Below, piece by piece: positions 21,686 through 30,316 of a DNA stretch of 64,000 nt; positions within the stretch are counted from its first letter, which is position 1, and the number at the start of each line of letters is the position of its first letter. Made by a program: the position numbers and the translations under genes. Where the stretch lies: positions 2,101,501 through 2,165,500 of the forward strand of contig NZ_CP065511.1 of NCBI RefSeq assembly GCF_022811925.1, read 5' to 3'. The stretch comes from Cytobacillus oceanisediminis. Its GTDB lineage: Bacteria > Bacillota > Bacilli > Bacillales > Cytobacillaceae. The notes beneath the pieces are model-generated. The model was not told the origin of the DNA. It saw only the letters and a program-made list of their open reading frames with translations, and did not search any database.

Positions 21686-21795
21686 ACATACACGAATATC
21701 CATGGGCGTTTGCCCTATACTGCATACCTTTGTAATATGCTTCCGTTCTACCTTGTCCCTTTGAATCATACTATGAATTGAAGGAGGCATGAAGA

Positions 21796-22812
21796 ATGAG
21801 AAAGTTTATCCATATTGCTATCATGTTTGTTATAGCACTTGCTTTTATCAATAATCCTTTTACTGATCAGTATGTATCAGGCCTCAAACAGGAGACGGGA
21901 GCCGTAACTGTTTCCAAGGCTAAGGATTCACTTTATGAAGAGATTGCAGCAAGAAAAGAGGAATACAGCATTCCTGCACAGGATGCAAAAATAGACCCTG
22001 TATGGAAAGCCATTCCAGGGCTTAACGGAATTGAAATAGATGTTGAGGCATCTTATAAAAAGATGAAATCAGAGAAAGAGTTCATTGAAGATAAGCTTGT
22101 ATTTAAACAAATTCAACCGAAGGTGAAGTTAAAGGACCTTCCTCCGTCACCTGTATATAAAGGCCATCCCGATAAACCGATGGTCAGTTTCATTATTAAT
22201 GTGGCTTGGGGAAATGAATATTTGTCAGGTATGCTGGCCACTTTAAAGGAACATAATGTGTCAGCAAGTTTTTTTCTTGAAGGAAGATGGGTAAAGAATA
22301 ATCCGGAACTTGCCAGAATGATTATGGATGCAGGACATGAAGTGGGCAACCATTCGTACACTCATCCGGATATGAAAGTGATTTCTTCGGCTAAGACAAG
22401 GGAAGAAATCCAAAAGACAAATGATGTGATTGAAGCCACGATGGATGAAAAGCTGAATAAGCCAATTACATGGTTTGCTCCTCCAAGCGGCAGCTATAGG
22501 GATGAAACAGTGAAGATTGCTGCTGAGAAGAATCTCGGCACCGTTATGTGGACTGTTGATACAGTGGATTGGAAAAAGCCACCCCCTGATGTGCTGATAA
22601 ATAGGGTGTTATCAAAGGTCCATAATGGAGCACTGATTCTGATGCACCCTACTGACTCCACCGAAAAATCACTCGATAGACTTATAACGGGGCTTAAGCA
22701 GAAGAACCTGCAGATTGGAACAGTATCTGAATTGTTAAGCGAGAAGAGAATTCAGAATCGGGAAAATAATAATCAGGATTTTGGAAAAAATAACAATAAT
22801 AATATAAACTAA
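21796..22812 (+). CDS. ylxY: NodB-fold polysaccharide deacetylase-like protein YlxY
   Basis: A 338-residue secreted or membrane-anchored protein. An N-terminal hydrophobic segment (about 3-20) acts as signal or anchor, a NodB-like domain covers about 125-320, and an Asn-rich tail ends it. The metal-binding HSYTH is intact (His 186 and 190). The usual first motif with the catalytic Asp pair is replaced by INVAWGNEY (about 134-142), so classical deacetylase activity is doubtful. It sits between pnp and mlpA as in B. subtilis, where YlxY is poorly characterised. Confidence 0.9.
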   Translation: MRKFIHIAIMFVIALAFINNPFTDQYVSGLKQETGAVTVSKAKDSLYEEIAARKEEYSIPAQDAKIDPVWKAIPGLNGIEIDVEASYKKMKSEKEFIEDKLVFKQIQPKVKLKDLPPSPVYKGHPDKPMVSFIINVAWGNEYLSGMLATLKEHNVSASFFLEGRWVKNNPELARMIMDAGHEVGNHSYTHPDMKVISSAKTREEIQKTNDVIEATMDEKLNKPITWFAPPSGSYRDETVKIAAEKNLGTVMWTVDTVDWKKPPPDVLINRVLSKVHNGALILMHPTDSTEKSLDRLITGLKQKNLQIGTVSELLSEKRIQNRENNNQDFGKNNNNNIN

Positions 22813-22854
22813 TGGAAGCATATGTCTTTGGGTTTCAGAACAGGAGGAATTTAT

Positions 22855-24090
22855 TTGATCAAGAAATATACATGCCAAAACGGAGTAAGAGTCGTACTAG
22901 AAAACATTCCAACCGTCCGTTCAGTTGCGATCGGAGTATGGATCGGAACAGGTTCACGAAACGAGATTCCCGAAAATAATGGAATCTCTCATTTCCTCGA
23001 GCACATGTTTTTTAAGGGAACGAAAACAAGATCAGCCCGGGAAATTGCCGAGAGCTTTGATAGCATTGGCGGCCAGGTGAACGCCTTCACTTCAAAAGAA
23101 TATACATGTTACTACGCAAAAGTGCTGGATACCCATTCTGACTTTGCTCTTGAAGTGCTTTCTGATATGTTTTTTAACTCCACCTTTGTGGATGAAGAAC
23201 TGAACAAAGAAAAGAATGTTGTTTACGAAGAAATCAAAATGTATGAAGACACGCCTGATGATATCGTACATGACCTTTTGAGCAAAGCAATCTATGAGAA
23301 CCACTCTCTTGGCTATCCGATCCTTGGCACAGAAGGAACTCTGGCCACGTTCAATGGTGAAACATTAAAACAGTATATGCATGAAACATACACACCTGAA
23401 AATGTCGTAATCTCCATTGCCGGAAATATCGAGGAGTCTTTCATCAAGGAAGTAGAAAAATACTTTGGATCCTATGAAGGCGGAAAGAGAGAACGCTCTG
23501 AGCAGAAGCCTGAATTCCATTCAAACCATCTTGCCCGTAAAAAGGATACCGAGCAGGCACATCTTTGCTTAGGGTTCGAGGGGCTGCAGGTAGGGCATGA
23601 GGATATATACAATCTGATTGTTTTAAATAATATATTGGGTGGAAGCATGAGCAGCCGCTTATTCCAGGATGTCAGGGAACAAAAAGGATTGGCATATTCT
23701 GTTTTCTCTTATCATTCTGCCTTCCAGGATAGCGGAATAGTGACGCTTTACGGCGGAACAGGCGCTAAACAGCTGGACGTACTGTTTGATACGATTCAGG
23801 AAACCCTTGCCACTCTTAAAAAAGAAGGCATTACAGATAAAGAGCTGAATAACAGTAAGGAACAGCTCAAAGGAAGCTTGATGCTTAGCCTTGAAAGCAC
23901 AAACAGCAGGATGAGCCGTAATGGCAAAAACGAACTGCTTCTGGGCCGCCATCGTTCTATGGATGAAATTGTAGAGGAAATCGATGCAGTTTCCATGCAG
24001 GGCGTGAATGACATGGCGAATTCCATTTTCACAGATCAATACTCTGTTGCTTTAATCAGCCCGGATGGAGAACTTCCAAAAAACCTTTAA
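22855..24090 (+). CDS. mlpA: M16 family zinc metalloprotease MlpA (YmxG)
   Basis: A 411-residue processing-peptidase-like M16 metalloprotease. The inverted zinc motif HFLEH is at residues 46-50 and the downstream metal-ligand Glu lies in the NVVYEEIKMYED region. A second half-domain carries the YSVFSYHSAF-type motif. Translation starts at TTG 22855, seven bases after AGGAGG; the in-frame ATG at 22822 has no ribosome site. In B. subtilis it follows pnpA and ylxY and is implicated in regulation of extracellular protease production. Confidence 0.94.
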   Translation: MIKKYTCQNGVRVVLENIPTVRSVAIGVWIGTGSRNEIPENNGISHFLEHMFFKGTKTRSAREIAESFDSIGGQVNAFTSKEYTCYYAKVLDTHSDFALEVLSDMFFNSTFVDEELNKEKNVVYEEIKMYEDTPDDIVHDLLSKAIYENHSLGYPILGTEGTLATFNGETLKQYMHETYTPENVVISIAGNIEESFIKEVEKYFGSYEGGKRERSEQKPEFHSNHLARKKDTEQAHLCLGFEGLQVGHEDIYNLIVLNNILGGSMSSRLFQDVREQKGLAYSVFSYHSAFQDSGIVTLYGGTGAKQLDVLFDTIQETLATLKKEGITDKELNNSKEQLKGSLMLSLESTNSRMSRNGKNELLLGRHRSMDEIVEEIDAVSMQGVNDMANSIFTDQYSVALISPDGELPKNL

Positions 24091-24136
24091 TATATTTGTT
24101 GTGGCCCTATTGCAAAAGCGGTGAACAGCATACTAG

Positions 24137-24170
24137 AAACAGCCTGTATTCCTGCAGGCTGTTTTCTTTT
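24137..24170 (+). terminator. Rho-independent terminator after mlpA
   Basis: AAACAGCCTG pairs with CAGGCTGTTT around an 8-base loop, followed by a T-rich tract. Confidence 0.9.
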
Positions 24171-24239
24171 GTCTTGGACTTCTAAAACTTCTCGCTGAAC
24201 GATAAAAATATAGAGAAAGAGAAAAGAGGAGGGCAGATG

Positions 24240-24494
24240 ATGAGATTAAGTGAGCTGAGCGGAAAGGAAATCGTGGATGTGAAGCGTGCGGAACGGCTGG
24301 GGGTACTTGGGCAGACAGATCTTGAAATAAATGAAAAAAATGGACAGATCCAGGCATTGCTCATCCCTTCATTAAAGTGGTTCGGCTTCAAGCGCCAAGG
24401 AGACGAAATCCGGGTTTCATGGCAGCATATAAGGAAAATTGGCAATGACATGATCATTATTGATATTCCGGAAAATGCTGATCAGCAGGAATAG
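24240..24494 (+). CDS. ymxH: PRC-barrel sporulation protein, YlmC/YmxH family
   Basis: An 84-residue PRC-barrel-like protein of the YlmC/YmxH sporulation family, with conserved MRLSELSGKEIVDVK and RLGVLGQTDLEIN. There are two adjacent ATGs; the second (24240) is better spaced from AGGAGGG. It lies between mlpA and dpaA as in B. subtilis. Its molecular function is unknown; PRC-barrel folds generally mediate protein or RNA contacts. Confidence 0.9.
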   Translation: MRLSELSGKEIVDVKRAERLGVLGQTDLEINEKNGQIQALLIPSLKWFGFKRQGDEIRVSWQHIRKIGNDMIIIDIPENADQQE

Positions 24495-24869
24495 TCTTGA
24501 AAGAAGGGCCGATTAGGTCCTTTTTGTTTTTGGCTGTTTTTAGGCAATCTCCTTAATATCTTCAAAAATCCCCTTCCATCGCTGACCCATTTTCTTTTTA
24601 GTGGAAAACTCACCTATTGCCCCGTTCACACATAAGATGTTGAAGTAGTTCAATACAACAATTCCCTTATGGTTATTAGATGAATTGCCGGCCAAAAAAT
24701 AACGCCACATTTCGTTTAAGATAGATCTGCTTGTGCAATTGCTGTCTCGTGCCGCAGCTATTGTATAGTGGCGTTGCCGGTGCGAGGATTTTTTACCAGG
24801 AGTCATGCGGTCATTGGCTTCAAAAATAAATGCTTTCTAAAAAGAAAGAAAAAAGAAGGTGAGTGTTGC
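24495..24869 (+). other. ymxH-dpaA intergenic region
   Basis: 375 bp without a supported gene. dpaAB is sigma-K dependent in B. subtilis. The best match I see is AC then 17 bp then CATAAGATG near 24613-24640, one mismatch from CATAnnnTA and about 230 bp from the start, so it is weak. An 88-codon minus-strand frame at 24540-24806 lacks a ribosome site and was rejected. The GAAGGTG ribosome site of dpaA closes the region. Confidence 0.4.
24503..24530 (+). terminator. terminator-like hairpin after ymxH
   Basis: GGGCC and GGTCC pair with one G-U wobble around a 5-base loop, followed by TTTTTGTTTTT. The stem is short but the U-tract is good. Confidence 0.65.
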
Positions 24870-25772
24870 ATGCTGACAGGAACCCAAATAGCAGTCATCG
24901 GCGGTGATGCACGGCAGCTGGAAATCATCCGGAAACTGACTGAGCTTGATGCAAAGCTCTCATTAATTGGATTTGAGCAGCTGGATCATGCGTTCTCTGG
25001 TGCGGTAAAAGAAAAAATAGATGAAGTGGATTTTTCCAATATAGACGGGATTATCCTGCCTGTTCCCGGCACGGGTCTGGAGGGTCAGATCGAAACGATT
25101 TTCTCCAATGAAAAAGTGACTTTTGAAGAGGAAATTCTTTCGCAGACTCCAGCACACTGTACAGTTTATTCCGGCATAACCAATTCGTATTTAACAGGAG
25201 TTACTAAATCGGCAGACCGCCGTCTTGTTCAATTATTTGAACGGGATGATGTTGCTATTTACAATTCAATTCCAACAGTAGAAGGAACCATCATGATGGC
25301 GATCCAGCATACTGATTTCACCATTCATGGATCTAATATAGCCGTAATCGGCCTTGGCAGAGTCGGAATGAGTGTAGCAAGAACCTTTCATGCACTGGGT
25401 GCAAAAGTGAAAGTGGGGGCGAGAAAAAGTGAACACATTGCCCGGATAACGGAAATGGGTCTTACCCCATTCAACCTGAAAGAGATTGAGGATGCGGTAA
25501 AAGATGTTGATATTTGCATAAATACAGCTCCTCATTTAGTTGTAACAGCGTCCGTCATTTCGAAAATGCCTACACATACGCTTATCATTGACCTGGCTTC
25601 AAAGCCCGGAGGAACCGACTTCCGCTACGCGGAAAAACGGGGAGTGAAAGCGCTGCTCGCACCAGGCCTGCCTGGAATTGTTGCTCCGAAAACAGCCGGG
25701 CAAATCTTGGCGAATGTTCTTTCTCAATTGATTATGGAAGATTTGCAAAAGAGAAAGGGGAATACAATATGA
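24870..25772 (+). CDS. dpaA: dipicolinate synthase subunit A (SpoVFA)
   Basis: A 300-residue Rossmann-fold dehydrogenase-like subunit. With DpaB it makes dipicolinic acid from dihydrodipicolinate in the mother cell; dipicolinate as its calcium chelate confers spore heat resistance. N-terminal IAVIGGDARQLEIIRKL and a second nucleotide-binding motif IAVIGLGRVGMSVAR are visible, with LDLASKPGGTDF and APGLPGIVAPKTAGQ near the end. I chose ATG 24870 (MLTGTQ), matching the family start. It overlaps dpaB by 4 bp. Confidence 0.97.
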   Translation: MLTGTQIAVIGGDARQLEIIRKLTELDAKLSLIGFEQLDHAFSGAVKEKIDEVDFSNIDGIILPVPGTGLEGQIETIFSNEKVTFEEEILSQTPAHCTVYSGITNSYLTGVTKSADRRLVQLFERDDVAIYNSIPTVEGTIMMAIQHTDFTIHGSNIAVIGLGRVGMSVARTFHALGAKVKVGARKSEHIARITEMGLTPFNLKEIEDAVKDVDICINTAPHLVVTASVISKMPTHTLIIDLASKPGGTDFRYAEKRGVKALLAPGLPGIVAPKTAGQILANVLSQLIMEDLQKRKGNTI

Positions 25773-26368
25773 GTTTGAAAGGAAAAAGAATCGGATTTGG
25801 CTTAACAGGATCACATTGCACGTACGATGCAGTGTTCCCGGAAATAGAAAGGCTTGTTCTTGCAGGGGCTGAAGTGCTTCCGGTCGTTACCTTTACGGTA
25901 AAGAGCACTGAGACTAGATTCGGGAAAGGGGAAGACTGGGTTCAAAGAATTGAAGATCTGACTGGCAATAAAGTGATCGATTCAATTGTGAAAGCGGAGC
26001 CGCTTGGACCTAAGATTCCTCTGGATTGTATGGTGATTGCCCCGCTTACTGGAAATACCATGAGCAAATTTGCCAATGCCATGACCGATTCGCCCGTGCT
26101 GATGGCAGCAAAGGCAACCCTAAGAAACGGCAAACCAGTTGTGCTTGGTATCTCCACAAATGATGCACTCGGTTTAAATGGGGTAAACTTAATGAGACTA
26201 ATGGCTACGAAAAATATTTATTTTATCCCTTATGGCCAGGATGATCCTGTGAAGAAGCCAAATTCAATGGTGGCAAGAATGACAGCATTATCTGACACAG
26301 TGCTTCAAGCCATGGAAGGCAAGCAGCTGCAGCCTGTTTTAGTGGAAAGATATAAAGACGAAAGTTAG
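25769..26368 (+). CDS. dpaB: dipicolinate synthase subunit B (SpoVFB)
   Basis: A 199-residue flavoprotein-fold subunit of dipicolinate synthase. It has the N-terminal GFGLTGSHCTYDAVFPEIE and the phosphopantothenoylcysteine-decarboxylase-like segments CMVIAPLTGNTMSKFANAMTD and GISTNDALGLNGVNLMRLM. The ATGA overlap with dpaA implies coupled translation and 1:1 stoichiometry. The adjacent asd-dapG-dapA genes supply its substrate. Confidence 0.97.
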   Translation: MSLKGKRIGFGLTGSHCTYDAVFPEIERLVLAGAEVLPVVTFTVKSTETRFGKGEDWVQRIEDLTGNKVIDSIVKAEPLGPKIPLDCMVIAPLTGNTMSKFANAMTDSPVLMAAKATLRNGKPVVLGISTNDALGLNGVNLMRLMATKNIYFIPYGQDDPVKKPNSMVARMTALSDTVLQAMEGKQLQPVLVERYKDES

Positions 26369-26445
26369 CCCCCTATTTTTTCTAGCAAAAATTTTAGTCC
26401 TTTAGTGAGCGAATATGTTAGAATAAAGATTATTACGATAACCAA

Positions 26446-26573
26446 CCTCCAAGCTGTGTTTAAAATAATATTAACCCCTTGGAGTAATGACAATATGCTG
26501 ATAATATAAATGGAAGCCTGCCATCTTTAAAATCAGGCAGGAAAACGGCTGCCAATTGACTTTGGCTGCCGTT
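26446..26573 (+). other. structured leader of the asd-dapG-dapA unit
   Basis: Three hairpins in a row. CTCCAAG (26447-26453) pairs with CTTGGAG (26478-26484). CCTGCC (26517-26522) pairs with GGCAGG (26536-26541). AACGGC-GCCAA (26544 on) pairs with TTGGC-GCCGTT (to 26573) with one T-T mismatch. Only a weak T-rich tract follows the last one. It does not resemble a lysine riboswitch as far as I can tell. It may be an attenuator or terminate dpaAB transcripts. Confidence 0.45.
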
Positions 26574-26655
26574 CTATTGAATTTTGGGCATATTGTTTGT
26601 CACTAAAACTAATTTTGCTAGAAAAATATAATGTTACTGGAAGGGGAAAAGAAAT

Positions 26656-27705
26656 TTGGAACAGAAAAAAGGATTTCATGTCGCGGTAGTTGGAGCAACT
26701 GGTGCAGTTGGCCAGCAAATGATCCAAACACTTGAAAATAGAGATTTTCCGATCTCTGAATTAACACTTTTATCATCAGCCCGTTCTGCAGGCTCGAAGG
26801 TAGCGTTCAAGGGCCAGGAGTATACGGTTCAGGAAGCAAAGCCAGAGAGCTTTAAAGGCGTGGACATCGCATTATTCAGTGCCGGCGGAAGCGTATCCCA
26901 GGAACTTGCTCCTCATGCGGTTGAACATGGTGCCATTGTGGTAGACAACACAAGTGCATTCCGTATGGATCCAAATGTGCCTCTTGTCGTACCTGAAGTA
27001 AATGAAGACGACCTTCATACGCATAATGGCATTATCGCCAATCCAAACTGTTCTACGATTCAAATGGTAGTTGCGCTAAAGCCGGTTAAAGAAAAATACG
27101 GTTTGAAAAAAGTAATTGTTTCTACTTACCAGGCTGTTTCAGGTTCAGGAGCAGCTGCAGTTCAAGAGCTGAATGAGCAGACAAAAGCCATTATAAATAA
27201 TGAAGACTATGAGCCTGCAATTCTTCCTGTTAAGAGCGATAAAAAACACTATCAGATTGCTTTCAATGCGATTCCGCAAATTGATAAGTTTCAGGATAAT
27301 GGCTACACTTTTGAAGAAATGAAAATGATCAATGAGACAAAGAAAATCATGCATATGTCCGATTTGCAAGTGGCTGCTACATGTGTGCGTCTCCCAGTGG
27401 CAACTGGACACTCAGAGTCCCTTTATTTTGAAGTGGAAACAGACAGCGTTACTGCAAATGAAATAAAGAGTCTTCTTGAAAATGCACCAGGTGTTGTCCT
27501 GCAGGATGATCCGGATAACCAGATTTACCCGATGCCTGCTGATTGTGTCGGTAAAAATGATGTGTTTGTCGGCCGTATCCGCAAAGATTTGGATGAGGAT
27601 AAAGGCTTCCATATGTGGGTGGTTTCTGATAATCTTCTTAAAGGGGCAGCATGGAATTCCGTGCAGATCGCCGAAAGCTTAATTAAACTTGGGATAGTGA
27701 AATAG
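26656..27705 (+). CDS. asd: aspartate-semialdehyde dehydrogenase
   Basis: A 349-residue NADPH-dependent enzyme converting aspartyl phosphate to aspartate semialdehyde, the branch point to lysine/DAP, threonine and methionine. It has VAVVGATGAVGQQM at the N-terminus and the catalytic Cys 132 in NPNCSTIQM. The GDKKHYQIAFNAIPQID-like segment and the HSESLY motif follow. The start is TTG 26656 after AAGGGGAAAAG. It is followed within 42 bp by dapG. Confidence 0.97.
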   Translation: MEQKKGFHVAVVGATGAVGQQMIQTLENRDFPISELTLLSSARSAGSKVAFKGQEYTVQEAKPESFKGVDIALFSAGGSVSQELAPHAVEHGAIVVDNTSAFRMDPNVPLVVPEVNEDDLHTHNGIIANPNCSTIQMVVALKPVKEKYGLKKVIVSTYQAVSGSGAAAVQELNEQTKAIINNEDYEPAILPVKSDKKHYQIAFNAIPQIDKFQDNGYTFEEMKMINETKKIMHMSDLQVAATCVRLPVATGHSESLYFEVETDSVTANEIKSLLENAPGVVLQDDPDNQIYPMPADCVGKNDVFVGRIRKDLDEDKGFHMWVVSDNLLKGAAWNSVQIAESLIKLGIVK

Positions 27706-27746
27706 TTAACGTATTCTCTTCATGTTGAGAGGTTAGAGGTGTTTTA

Positions 27747-28991
27747 ATGAATATCATCGTTCAAAAATATGGAGGCACATCAGTCCGCGATGAAAATAGC
27801 CGCGGACATGCGCTTAAGCACATAAAAAAAGCGCTGGCTGATGGATATAAGGTTGCTGTCGTTGTTTCGGCGATGGGCCGAAAAGGCGATCCTTATGCAA
27901 CAGATACACTGCTTTCGCTTGTAGAAGGCAATAACAGCAAGATCAGCAGACGCGAAACGGATCTGCTTTTATCCTGCGGTGAAGTTATCTCAAGTATCGT
28001 TTTTTCAAACATGCTAAATGAACATGGAATCACAGCAGCAGCTCTAACAGGGGCACAGGCAGGATTTAGAACAAATAATGATCATACAAATGCAAAAATT
28101 ATCGATATGAAATGCGACAGACTTTTGAAAGAGCTTGAGAATCACGATGTTATCGTCGTCGCAGGATTTCAGGGTTCTTCTAAAACCGGTGATGTCACCA
28201 CGATTGGAAGGGGCGGCAGTGATACCTCCGCAGCGGCACTTGGCGCAGCCTTAAATGCCGAGTGGATTGATATCTTTACTGATGTGGAAGGCATCATGAC
28301 TGCTGATCCGCGCATTGCTGAAAACGCACGCCCATTATCAGTTGTCACTTATACGGAAGTATGCAATATGGCGTATCAGGGTGCTAAGGTGATTCACCCG
28401 CGTGCTGTCGAAATTGCCATGCAGGCCAAGATTCCGATCCGAATCCGCTCAACATACTCCGACAGTCTCGGAACGCTTGTCACAACATTGAATAAGAACA
28501 GACGCGGAACAGATATTAAAGAGCGCTCGGTAACTGGAATTGCCCACGTATCCAACGTGACACAAATAAAGGTTCTTGCGAAGAAAGACCAATATGATCT
28601 TCAGTCAGAGGTCTTTAAAGCCATGGCAAACCAGGGGATCAGCGTTGACTTTATCAATATATATCCAAATGGCGTCAACTACACCGTTACGGAAGAAATG
28701 ACGGATAAAGCGATTAGTATTCTAAAGGGCCTGGGTCACGATCCGCTGGTTGAAAGAGAGTGCGCAAAGGTTTCGGTTGTCGGTGCAGGAATGCAGGGTG
28801 TACCCGGCGTGGCTTCACGAATCGTGACGGCATTGTCCGAGCAGGGAATTCGCATCTTGCAATCTGCAGACAGCCATACAACAATATGGGTTCTGGTGAA
28901 GCAGGCAGATTTGGTAAAGTCTGTTAATGCATTGCACGATGCTTTTCGCCTGGAAGAAGATTTGGCAGAATATGAGAGAACAGACATTTAA
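27747..28991 (+). CDS. dapG: aspartokinase I (diaminopimelate-sensitive type)
   Basis: A 414-residue aspartate kinase, first enzyme of the aspartate family pathway. The N-terminal kinase domain begins VQKYGGTSVRDE; TTIGRGGSDTSAAALGAAL lies in the middle. Two C-terminal ACT regulatory domains cover about 270-410 and include GIAHVSNVTQIKV and SVVGAGMQGVPGVASRI. Gene order asd-dapG-dapA matches the B. subtilis operon in which this isozyme is inhibited by meso-DAP; sensitivity here is inferred from synteny. Confidence 0.96.
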   Translation: MNIIVQKYGGTSVRDENSRGHALKHIKKALADGYKVAVVVSAMGRKGDPYATDTLLSLVEGNNSKISRRETDLLLSCGEVISSIVFSNMLNEHGITAAALTGAQAGFRTNNDHTNAKIIDMKCDRLLKELENHDVIVVAGFQGSSKTGDVTTIGRGGSDTSAAALGAALNAEWIDIFTDVEGIMTADPRIAENARPLSVVTYTEVCNMAYQGAKVIHPRAVEIAMQAKIPIRIRSTYSDSLGTLVTTLNKNRRGTDIKERSVTGIAHVSNVTQIKVLAKKDQYDLQSEVFKAMANQGISVDFINIYPNGVNYTVTEEMTDKAISILKGLGHDPLVERECAKVSVVGAGMQGVPGVASRIVTALSEQGIRILQSADSHTTIWVLVKQADLVKSVNALHDAFRLEEDLAEYERTDI

Positions 28992-29006
28992 TCTTAGAAA
29001 AATATC

Positions 29007-29102
29007 ATGTTTAAAAAAGGGGAAGAAAGCCCTTCAGCGGTTAACGACGGATTTGCATCCTATTCGGCAGATCCGCCCGTTTCTTCCCGGTCTTTTAAAC
29101 AT
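29007..29102 (+). other. long intercistronic inverted repeat between dapG and dapA
   Basis: Three nested perfect or near-perfect stems: ATGTTTAAAA (29007-29016) with TTTTAAACAT (29093-29102); GGGAAGAAA (29020-29028) with TTTCTTCCC (29080-29088); GGATTTGC (29049-29056) with GCAGATCC (29067-29074). No U-run follows. The structure fills nearly all of the 128-bp gap and ends just before the dapA ribosome site. Confidence 0.7.
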
Positions 29103-29119
29103 CTGCAAGGAGTGTAAAC

Positions 29120-29986
29120 ATGTTTCTATTTGGCCGAGTATCAACAGCAATGGTAACGCCATTCGATCATAAGGGACATATTGATTTCCCTAAAACGACA
29201 CAGCTTATCAATCATCTTATTGAAAACGGTACAGATTCATTGGTCATTGCCGGAACTACCGGCGAGTCGCCAACACTGACAAAAGAGGAAAAGCTGGCAT
29301 TATTCAAACACACAGTGAAAGTGGCTGACAAACGCGTGCCTGTTATTGCCGGCACTGGAAGCAATAATACGTATGAATCCATTGAATTAACGAAAAAAGC
29401 AGAGCAAATTGGTGTAGATGCCATCATGATCGTGGCACCTTATTACAATAAACCAAATCAGGAAGGGCTTTATCAGCATTTCAAGGCAATTGCGGAAAGC
29501 ACAAGCCTCCCAGTAATGGTTTATAATATTCCGGGACGCTCTTCAGTCAATATTCTGCCTGAAACGATCATCCGCCTTTCGGAAATCTCAAACATCGCGG
29601 CAGTTAAAGAAGCAAGCGGAGATCTGAATGCAATGGCAAAAATCATTGCCAATACGGATGATGACTTCATGCTTTATAGCGGTGATGACGGGCTTACTCT
29701 TCCATGCATGGCAATTGGCGGAACTGGAATCGTATCTGTGGCTTCCCATGTGATTGGCAATGAAATGCAGGAAATGATCACAGCTTATCTGAATGGTGAA
29801 AATGAAAAGGCTGCAAAAATCCATCAAAAAATTCTTCCGATCATGGAAGGCCTTTTTGCTGCCCCAAGCCCTGTGCCTGTAAAAACAGCACTGCAGCTTA
29901 AAGGGCTCGATGTCGGATCCGTCCGTCTTCCAATGGTTCCGTTGACAGAACAGGAACGCAGCGCAGTTGCTTCCCTTTTTAAATAA
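29120..29986 (+). CDS. dapA: 4-hydroxy-tetrahydrodipicolinate synthase
   Basis: A 288-residue TIM-barrel class I aldolase condensing pyruvate with aspartate semialdehyde, feeding DAP/lysine and dipicolinate. It has GTTGESPTLTKEEK, the YYNKPNQEGLYQHF segment with the catalytic tyrosine region, VYNIPGRSSVNI, and the Schiff-base lysine in AAVKEASGD. The ribosome site is AAGGAGTG. A strong terminator follows. Confidence 0.97.
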   Translation: MFLFGRVSTAMVTPFDHKGHIDFPKTTQLINHLIENGTDSLVIAGTTGESPTLTKEEKLALFKHTVKVADKRVPVIAGTGSNNTYESIELTKKAEQIGVDAIMIVAPYYNKPNQEGLYQHFKAIAESTSLPVMVYNIPGRSSVNILPETIIRLSEISNIAAVKEASGDLNAMAKIIANTDDDFMLYSGDDGLTLPCMAIGGTGIVSVASHVIGNEMQEMITAYLNGENEKAAKIHQKILPIMEGLFAAPSPVPVKTALQLKGLDVGSVRLPMVPLTEQERSAVASLFK

Positions 29987-29997
29987 TTCCGAGCCTG

Positions 29998-30031
29998 CCA
30001 ACCAGTGTTTTGCTGGTTGGTTTTTATTTTT
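29998..30031 (+). terminator. Rho-independent terminator after dapA
   Basis: CCAACCAG pairs with CTGGTTGG around a 7-base loop, then TTTTTATTTTT. Confidence 0.93.
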
Positions 30032-30237
30032 GTTAACAAGTCGTCAGTCTTTTGTAAAAACGGTCACCATGGAGTTCGCATGAAGCCCAAAACCAAAAGC
30101 CGTAAGTGGAAATGGTCGTCATGGTGCTTCCAAGCAGCCTAAACCAGAGCCATGTATTTTCTTCAATGAAACCCTGTAAGCATACGAGAAGCCAAAAGTA
30201 TCTGGCCCACTCCTATACGCCCCATGTATAAATTTGG

Positions 30238-30267
30238 TTGTCATGGTTTTATGACTTCAAGTATAAT
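30238..30267 (+). promoter_or_regulatory. sigma-A promoter for rnjB
   Basis: TTGTCA (30238-30243), 18-bp spacer, TATAAT (30262-30267). The predicted start would leave a leader of roughly 40 bases before TTG 30317. Confidence 0.75.
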
Positions 30268-30316
30268 ATGGATAACTGATCTTGATCGGCTGAACATGCA
30301 TGGGAGGATACGTACA

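Larger units (their letters stand above)
29987..30316 (+). other. dapA-rnjB intergenic region
   Basis: 330 bp without a supported gene. It holds the dapA terminator, about 200 bp of unassigned sequence with a CACCATG/CATGGTG inverted repeat (near 30065 and 30120) and a tiny 20-codon frame, then a good promoter at 30238 and the rnjB ribosome site. Confidence 0.5.

Noticed and set aside
24613..24640. Sigma-K promoter of dpaAB at AC-17-CATAAGATG
   Set aside because: One mismatch in the -10 and over 200 bp upstream of the gene; recorded only in the gap note.
24540..24806. 88-codon minus-strand frame between ymxH and dpaA
   Set aside because: No ribosome site at its start or at internal ATGs, no recognisable domain, and it begins next to the ymxH terminator. 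Treated as non-coding.
26369..26655. Lysine riboswitch before asd-dapG-dapA
   Set aside because: Hairpins are present but I could not recognise the five-helix lysine aptamer core.
30084..30146. 20-codon frame starting MKPKTKSRKWKW before rnjB
   Set aside because: Only a weak GGAG upstream, no clear promoter and no conserved feature; too little to call a small protein.
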